From NCBI GenBank assembly GCA_964429855.1, contig CAYSDM010000006.1, positions 40,947-104,946 on the forward strand: a stretch of DNA of 64,000 bases, read 5' to 3'. Each line of letters starts with the position of its first letter. Within the stretch, counting starts at the first letter, position 1. Below the pieces are notes generated by a model that saw only the letters and a program-made list of their open reading frames with translations, had not been told where the DNA came from and ran no database searches. This document shows, in pieces, positions 58,919-64,000 of this stretch. This DNA is from CALLMM01 sp964429855 (GTDB lineage: Bacteria; Armatimonadota; Chthonomonadetes; Chthonomonadales; CAJBBX01). A program made the translations under genes and the position numbers.

Positions 58919-61313
58919 ACCACATGGTGTTGCCCGGATCCATCAGCGGCTGACCGTCGCGATCCGTGACGGCAAGGCTCAACGCATACGGGTCGCGGTC
59001 CCGAACCGCCTTCACCAGCAGCGTGTTATCCCCGGCGCGCAGCGAAACATCCGCCTGCGCGGGACCGTATCCGAGCGTGGGACGGAACGGCTCATGCGCG
59101 TGACGCTGAATAATCAACTGGCGATTCAGCCACACCTTCACGCCGTCATTGGTGTGCGCGACGATCCGGGCATCGGTGGTGACGGGCATTCGCAGCGTGG
59201 TCGTCAGATAGGCGACTCCCGGCATCCCGGCAAACAACGGCTCCAGCGGCAGCGACATCTCCCGGAATCCCATGCGCTGCCAGCGAATCAAGCCGCCGCC
59301 GCGCCCCAGGTATTCGTTATCCAGCCCTGGCTTATCTTCGACGGGATAGACCTTCGCGTATCCCTCCTCCGCCTGATTGGTCAACGGTCCGACGACATGC
59401 CAGCAGGAGCCGCCCAGCAGCAGAATATCACAGGTCAAAGCGCGCCCCTCTTCCGGTGTCAGGATCAGGGTGATGGAGTTGCGCGAGGCGAGGGGGGCGT
59501 TCTCCGGCACGCGAATGACAAACCCGAAACGCGCTGAACGCCCTGCTGCCAGCATCTGCCGCTGCCCCTGCGCTCCCGGAACCGCCACCTGCCAGTCCTT
59601 CGGCAGTCCCAGCTTAACATAGCCGAGGAAGTCGGAAGCGCTCAGATTGCGGACGGTGACAATAAGGCTGATGGCGGCGTTGGGAACGATGACCGGACCG
59701 TTCTCGCCATAGTCCACCACGCACTCGAACGGCCCGATCTGATAGGTTGCCGTCATCGGCGGCGCGACCAGCAGCGGCTTTACCAGCGAGTTATCTATCC
59801 AGCTAAACGCGCTCATCGGAGTCGGGACGGGCAGCGAGGGAGCCGTCGGCGATATCGGAGCGGGATCAGGCGTGGCAGGAGGCGCAGCCACAGGCGCAGG
59901 AGGAGGAACCGGATCAGGCTCTGAAGGGATCGCCGGGGGCGTGGGAGCGTCGGCGTCCCACCCGACGATGACCGACTGCGAATCTCCGGCCGTGTGATCG
60001 TCCAGTTCGAGGAACCGCGCGCGCTGATTGCCGTCGGCGGGAGGAGCCGGGCGGCTTTCCGGCGTCGCCGCCGTGTCAAAAGAGACGACCGGTTCCGGCG
60101 CGGCAGGCGGCTCTATATCCGGCACAGGCGCGGCGGGCGGCTCCTCCGGCACGGCAGGGATATCCGAAACCGAAGGGATATCCGGAAGCGTCGGAGTGGC
60201 GGATGGCGGTTCGACTGTCTCCGCCGTATCGGTCGGCGTCTCCGGCGCGGCAGTCTCCGGGAGGGATATCTCAGGCACAGCCGCTGGCGGGGGAGGCATG
60301 ATATCGGGAGCGGCGGGCGGCGGAGGCGGCGTCTCCAGGCGATNNNNNNNNNNACCTACCTCTATCGTATGATCCGCCAGTTCCGAGGCGGTGCGCTGCA
60401 CGCGCAGGTCCACCACGCCCCAGCCCAGAACAATGGCGTCTCCGATGGGGTCAATCCACCCGGCAGGCAGGCTCCGGCGTCCTATCAGGATGCCCAGCAG
60501 CGCGCCCAGCGAGGCTCCGTTGCTGCCGGTGGCATAGCCGCAGTTGACGGCGGCGCAGACCGACGCTCCGAAATCGCCTTCGCCGTAGAGCCAGCCGAGA
60601 ACCGCAAAGCCGATATTCTGCGGGGTGTCGGTGTAGTTATCGCTGCCCACCGCCTGAATGATGCGGCTGCGGGCTTCAAGCAGGGAGGCTTTGCTGAGGT
60701 AGGCTTCTCGGGCGATGCCTACCGCCTGCGCAATCCGGCAGGTCTTCGGGATCAGGTTCAAGCCGATGTCCAGCAGGCTGTTCGTGTCGCTGAGAAAGAA
60801 GGCGGCGCTTTCGATCCCTGCCCAGAACATCGCGCCCCATACGCCCTCCTCCGCATGATCCAGAATCGCATCCTGCCAGGCATAGGCGGCGGCGACCTGC
60901 GGCGCGCCTGGCGCAACCATTGCCCATATCTCGGCGCGGCAGGCTGCGCCCAGGCTATGCCGGAACCAGTTGTTGAACGCGCCGGTCAGCGGGGGACGCA
61001 GGTTGCGCCGCATATTGAAGAGCGCGTATCCGTACTCGTCCCAGGGATAGCGAATATGGTCGCGCCACTCCCCGATCAGGTGGTCGGAGGTGATCTGTAC
61101 GCCGTGCGCGCGCAGGGCATGAAGCCAGACCAGTTGGAAATCCAGGTCGTCATTGGCGGTCGCCTGACCGGGCGGAGGCTGATAGAATTTCAGGTTATTG
61201 GGCAGCAGACTGCCCTCCACCGGCAGCCCGAAGGTGCTGCCGATGTTTTTACCGAGCCAGCCCCCGTAGACCTTATCGCGATAGGTGTCGCGCACCAGCG
61301 TCAGATCAGCCAT
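58917..61313 (-). CDS. ADP-ribosylglycohydrolase-like protein fused to NEW3 and PA14-like domains, interrupted by an assembly gap
   Basis: The start at 61313 (MADLTLVRDTYRDK) has GGAGAAG upstream. The N-terminal ~320 residues are ADP-ribosylglycohydrolase-like: DKVYGGWLGKNIGSTFGLPVEG, ANDDLDFQLVWLHAL and DAILDHAEEGVWGAMFWAGIESAAF. The second metal motif, usually G-x-D-T-D-x-NGA, reads GYATGSNGAS, so two aspartates are missing. The 10-N gap (60344-60353) follows, then a Pro-rich linker, a NEW3-like domain (ISLIVTVRNLSASDFLGYVKLGLP) and a PA14-like tail (AHTNDGVKVWLNRQLI). Frame is kept across the gap only if its size is right; these could be two genes. As drawn it has 798 residues. Confidence 0.7.
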   Translation of the reverse strand: MADLTLVRDTYRDKVYGGWLGKNIGSTFGLPVEGSLLPNNLKFYQPPPGQATANDDLDFQLVWLHALRAHGVQITSDHLIGEWRDHIRYPWDEYGYALFNMRRNLRPPLTGAFNNWFRHSLGAACRAEIWAMVAPGAPQVAAAYAWQDAILDHAEEGVWGAMFWAGIESAAFFLSDTNSLLDIGLNLIPKTCRIAQAVGIAREAYLSKASLLEARSRIIQAVGSDNYTDTPQNIGFAVLGWLYGEGDFGASVCAAVNCGYATGSNGASLGALLGILIGRRSLPAGWIDPIGDAIVLGWGVVDLRVQRTASELADHTIEVGXXXXRLETPPPPPAAPDIMPPPPAAVPEISLPETAAPETPTDTAETVEPPSATPTLPDIPSVSDIPAVPEEPPAAPVPDIEPPAAPEPVVSFDTAATPESRPAPPADGNQRARFLELDDHTAGDSQSVIVGWDADAPTPPAIPSEPDPVPPPAPVAAPPATPDPAPISPTAPSLPVPTPMSAFSWIDNSLVKPLLVAPPMTATYQIGPFECVVDYGENGPVIVPNAAISLIVTVRNLSASDFLGYVKLGLPKDWQVAVPGAQGQRQMLAAGRSARFGFVIRVPENAPLASRNSITLILTPEEGRALTCDILLLGGSCWHVVGPLTNQAEEGYAKVYPVEDKPGLDNEYLGRGGGLIRWQRMGFREMSLPLEPLFAGMPGVAYLTTTLRMPVTTDARIVAHTNDGVKVWLNRQLIIQRHAHEPFRPTLGYGPAQADVSLRAGDNTLLVKAVRDRDPYALSLAVTDRDGQPLMDPGNTMW
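60344..60353. other. Assembly gap of ten N
   Basis: Ten undefined bases interrupt the Pro-rich linker of the ADP-ribosylglycohydrolase-like gene. True length is unknown; repetitive codons for PPAAP and similar motifs beside it may have stopped the assembler. Confidence 1.
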
Positions 61314-61372
61314 CTTCTCCTCCCGATCCATGATCTTATGCGGCGATCCGCCTCTTCTCTATTGTACCCAAG

Positions 61373-63862
61373 TCACAACGAGGGCTCTGTCTGAAACCGC
61401 AAATCGAGTATATCCCGTACTCTGCGCGCCAGCGCAGCGGCGGTAAAGGGCTTGTGTAGCAACTGAAAATCGCCGCGTGTCTCTCCCTGATGAATCATGG
61501 CGTTTTCGGTGTATCCGGAGATAAAGAGGATGGATGCCTCCGGGTAGAGCGCCTGAAACTGACGCGCAAGCGCGACGCCGCTCAGTCGGGGCATCACCAG
61601 ATCGGTGATCAGCAGATGGATTGGTTCTGCTCGTAAACGGGCAATCTGCGCCGCCACCTCTCCGTCTTCCGCCTGAATCACCTGATAGCCCTGTGCCTGC
61701 AGGGTTTTGCAGGCGAACTCGCGCACCATCTTCTCATCTTCGGCCAGCAGGATCGTCTCGTTGCCGCGCGGCATCTCTGTCGGCGTTTCCGCGGGCGGTA
61801 TCGGGGTCTCTTCCGACTCCACACGGGGGAAGTAGATATGGAAGGTGGATCCCCGGTCGGGCTCGCTGTAGACGTGGATGTAGCCGCCATGCTGTCGCAC
61901 AATGCCGTAGCAGGTTGCCAGCCCCAGACCAGTTCCGCGCCCCATCTCTTTGGTGGTAAAGAACGGTTCAAAGATATGTTCCAACACCTCCGAAGACATG
62001 CCCGCTCCGGTATCCGAAACGGAGAGCATAACATACTCGCCCGGAGCGACCTCCGGGTGTCTGGCGCAGTAGCTCTCATCCAGCGTGATATTGCCGGTTT
62101 CAAGGATCAGTTTTCCGCCGTAAGGCATGGCGTCCCGCGCATTCACCGCCAGATTGATCAGTATCTGGCTGAACTGTCCCGGATCCACGCGAACCTTTCC
62201 GAGATATTCACCGGGAACGATAATTAACTCGATCTGTTCGGAGATCAAGCGGCGCAGCAGCTTATTGACCTCCGCGATCAGGTGGTTGAGGTCAACCACC
62301 CTGGGGGAGATGATCTGACGGCGGGCGAAGGCGAGAAGCTGTGCGGTGAGGTTGGCGGAGCGTTCCGCCGCTTCCCGGATGCTCTGGAGGGCGGATTGAG
62401 TCTCATGATCGGGAGGCAGTTCCATCTGCGCCAGTTCTGCGTAGCCGAGGATGGCGGTCAGCATATTATTGAAATCGTGGGCGACTCCTCCCGCCAGCCG
62501 CCCGATGCTCTCCAGCTTCTGAACCTCCAGCAGTCGGGCTTCGCTCTCCCGCAGGGCGCGTTCCGCCTGCAGGCGTTCGGTGATGTCGGTAATCATTGCC
62601 AGCGCGCCCTGAAAAGATCCGTCTTCTGCATAGATCGGATTGGTTGAGACAATCGTCCAGACGTCTGAGCCGCTGCGATGGCGGAATCGGAAATCGTGCT
62701 GCTCCTGGATACCCTGCCGCCTCCGCTCCAGATAGATCTTCGCCTCCCGCTGCGCCTCTTCGTCCATAAACTCAAACAGATGATGTCCGAGCATCTCCGC
62801 CGGCGTGCAGCCCAGCATCTGGCAGATGTGTTGATTGACGAAGGTGGTTCGCGCCTCCTGGTCAATAATCCAGATGCCTTCCGTCGCTGTCTCGACGATC
62901 TGCCGGTACTGCTCCTCGGCGCGCCTTCGGTCGGTCACGTCCTGCACCAGGGAGTGGATGGAGATGAGATTGCCTGTCTCATCGCGCAGCACGGAGTTAT
63001 ACCATTCGCAGTAGATTACCGAGCCGTCTTTGCGGTAGTTGCGATTGAAGGAGATGTTGCGCGGTTCGCTGCCGGAGAGGCGGGTCATCACCTCCTCCAC
63101 CTGCGCGGCGTCCTCCTCGAAGACGATGCGCCAGTCTTTCGGATGCTTCCCCAGAACCTCTTCCGTCCTCCATCCGAATATCCGTTCGGCTCCCTGAGAC
63201 CAGTAGGAGACGCGCCAGTCGCTGTCCCATTCGATCACCGCCAGCGGGGAGTTTTCTACATGGAAGGTAAGTTTCTGATGCGTCTGGCGCAGCGCGCGCT
63301 CTGTCGCCTGCAGTTCGGTAAGACGCTGGCGCAGGGTTTGATTAAGCCGTACAATCTCCTCCTCCGCCAGTTTGAAGGTGGTGATGTTAACATGGGTGAC
63401 GATAGCTCCACCGGATTCTCCCCACAGGGGAACGGAGCGCATCAGAAACCATCGCTGCTCCTGGGGAGCGTGACAGGGGTAGACCAGGTCGAATGAGGGG
63501 AGAGAGCCGTCGAGGATTTTCTGCAGCCCGGTAAGCGCCTCCGCCGCGCCTTCTGCAAGAAGGGCGACCGAGTGTTCGCAGACCTCCAGGTAGCTGGTCC
63601 CGACGCCGACCTGTGCGGGATCGGCTCCGTTCTCCCTGGCAAACTGCAGCCAGGCGTCGTTGACGGCGATAATTCGTCCGCTTATGTCCAGCACCGCCGT
63701 ATTGGCGGGAAGCGAATTCAACGTGCTTTGCGCGACCGCTTCCTTCGCGCGCAATATCTCCAGTTCTTGCTGAAGTTTTGCGTTTTCCGCCTGCAATTCA
63801 GCACGGGAGCGTTCCAGAGATTCTATCTGTGCAGGAGGGTCAGGGAAGGTATTCTCCGCCAT
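61373..63862 (-). CDS. Hybrid PAS sensor histidine kinase with C-terminal receiver domain
   Basis: The 829-residue protein has no membrane helix, so it is a cytoplasmic sensor. It starts with a short coiled coil (ESLERSRAELQAENAKLQQELEI). Three PAS domains follow (about residues 45-165, 200-320 and 325-440). The kinase core has the H-box ESIGRLAGGVAHDFNNMLTAILGYAE near 465, N-box LINLAVNARDAMP and ATP-binding DTGAGMSSEVLEHIFEPFFTTKEMGRGTGLGLATCYGIVRQHGG. The receiver domain (about 705-820) has LLITDLVMPRLSG with the phosphoacceptor Asp and the KPFT lysine. No response regulator is adjacent. A TATAAT box (63958-63963, minus) lies upstream but lacks a clear -35. Confidence 0.94.
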   Translation of the reverse strand: MAENTFPDPPAQIESLERSRAELQAENAKLQQELEILRAKEAVAQSTLNSLPANTAVLDISGRIIAVNDAWLQFARENGADPAQVGVGTSYLEVCEHSVALLAEGAAEALTGLQKILDGSLPSFDLVYPCHAPQEQRWFLMRSVPLWGESGGAIVTHVNITTFKLAEEEIVRLNQTLRQRLTELQATERALRQTHQKLTFHVENSPLAVIEWDSDWRVSYWSQGAERIFGWRTEEVLGKHPKDWRIVFEEDAAQVEEVMTRLSGSEPRNISFNRNYRKDGSVIYCEWYNSVLRDETGNLISIHSLVQDVTDRRRAEEQYRQIVETATEGIWIIDQEARTTFVNQHICQMLGCTPAEMLGHHLFEFMDEEAQREAKIYLERRRQGIQEQHDFRFRHRSGSDVWTIVSTNPIYAEDGSFQGALAMITDITERLQAERALRESEARLLEVQKLESIGRLAGGVAHDFNNMLTAILGYAELAQMELPPDHETQSALQSIREAAERSANLTAQLLAFARRQIISPRVVDLNHLIAEVNKLLRRLISEQIELIIVPGEYLGKVRVDPGQFSQILINLAVNARDAMPYGGKLILETGNITLDESYCARHPEVAPGEYVMLSVSDTGAGMSSEVLEHIFEPFFTTKEMGRGTGLGLATCYGIVRQHGGYIHVYSEPDRGSTFHIYFPRVESEETPIPPAETPTEMPRGNETILLAEDEKMVREFACKTLQAQGYQVIQAEDGEVAAQIARLRAEPIHLLITDLVMPRLSGVALARQFQALYPEASILFISGYTENAMIHQGETRGDFQLLHKPFTAAALARRVRDILDLRFQTEPSL

Positions 63863-64000
63863 GATAACGGCTCTTCCCGGGCGAACCTCTTCCGCCCTGT
63901 TGTGATGGTGAGATACTGTCGTCGCGCCGTTCGCTTATCAACAACGCGACACTTCCTATTATAGATAAAAATCCTGAAAGAGGGTAGAGCTACCGTTGTT

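Noticed and set aside
59994..61394. 466-codon plus-strand open frame across the assembly gap
   Set aside because: It is antisense to the ADP-ribosylglycohydrolase-like fusion and has Arg-rich low-complexity content with no family match.
1..64000. tRNA, rRNA or tmRNA genes
   Set aside because: I found no T-loop-like GGTTCGAATCC segment in cloverleaf context and no conserved rRNA stretches.

Overview
The window is 64 kb of GC-rich, mostly densely coding bacterial chromosome with one 10-N assembly gap (60344-60353). I see no rRNA, tRNA, CRISPR array or intact mobile element. The mix suggests Armatimonadota (Chthonomonas-like), with Planctomycetota as the less likely alternative. It contains many secreted glycan-active enzymes, DUF1080, DUF6785-like and H-X9-DG proteins, WbsX proteins and a heparinase. 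Alongside these are Firmicutes-like housekeeping genes (RNase Y, YmdB, YtxH, RqcH) and strong AGGAGG ribosome sites. The taxonomy is inference.

Layout. 0-9.6 kb: glycan locus with a truncated secreted protein, a DUF4965 glutaminase-like protein, an AEC carrier and a cellulase-like protein. A four-gene minus operon follows (CYTH-like, DUF4038 glycosidase, SUMF1/FGE-like, unknown beta protein). 9.7-17.6 kb: YbaN, ribokinase, DUF1080, YtxH, a sigma-70 factor, Zwf, an H-X9-DG protein and a Gly-run lipoprotein. 17.6-23.2 kb: minus operon of heparinase, degenerate isochorismatase-like hydrolase and a DUF6785-like membrane protein. 23.3-29.4 kb: flagellar hook cluster (fliK, flgD, TIGR02530, flgE) behind a sigma-D-like promoter. 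29.4-40 kb: ABC ATPase, WbsX-LamG protein, Smr-zinc-ribbon protein, RqcH, SUKH-TPR protein, unknown secreted protein, transposase relics, a GH4 glycosidase and an attC-like site.

40-46.4 kb: eight co-directional genes (sugar isomerase, Rieske, queE, queC, PH-domain protein, PhyH, ADP-ribosylglycohydrolase, WbsX). 46.4-50.3 kb: minus operon VCBS - DUF3160 - CapA. 50.4-58.9 kb: the cinA - thpR - recA - recX - rny - ymdB information-processing cluster, interrupted after cinA by a low-GC two-gene insert with a DUF3883 nuclease-like gene. 58.9-64 kb: an ADP-ribosylglycohydrolase fused to NEW3/PA14-like domains across the assembly gap, and a hybrid sensor kinase.

The dominant theme is uptake and breakdown of complex carbohydrate: glycosidases, a lyase-like enzyme, sugar-acid and sugar-alcohol isomerases, ribokinase and Zwf. 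The most interesting items are a Smr-zinc-ribbon gene overlapping rqcH tail to tail, a GH4 gene whose ribosome site lies in a 13-bp hairpin, an integron attC-like element, two distant paralogues of an unnamed family, and several enzymes that kept their fold but lost key catalytic residues.
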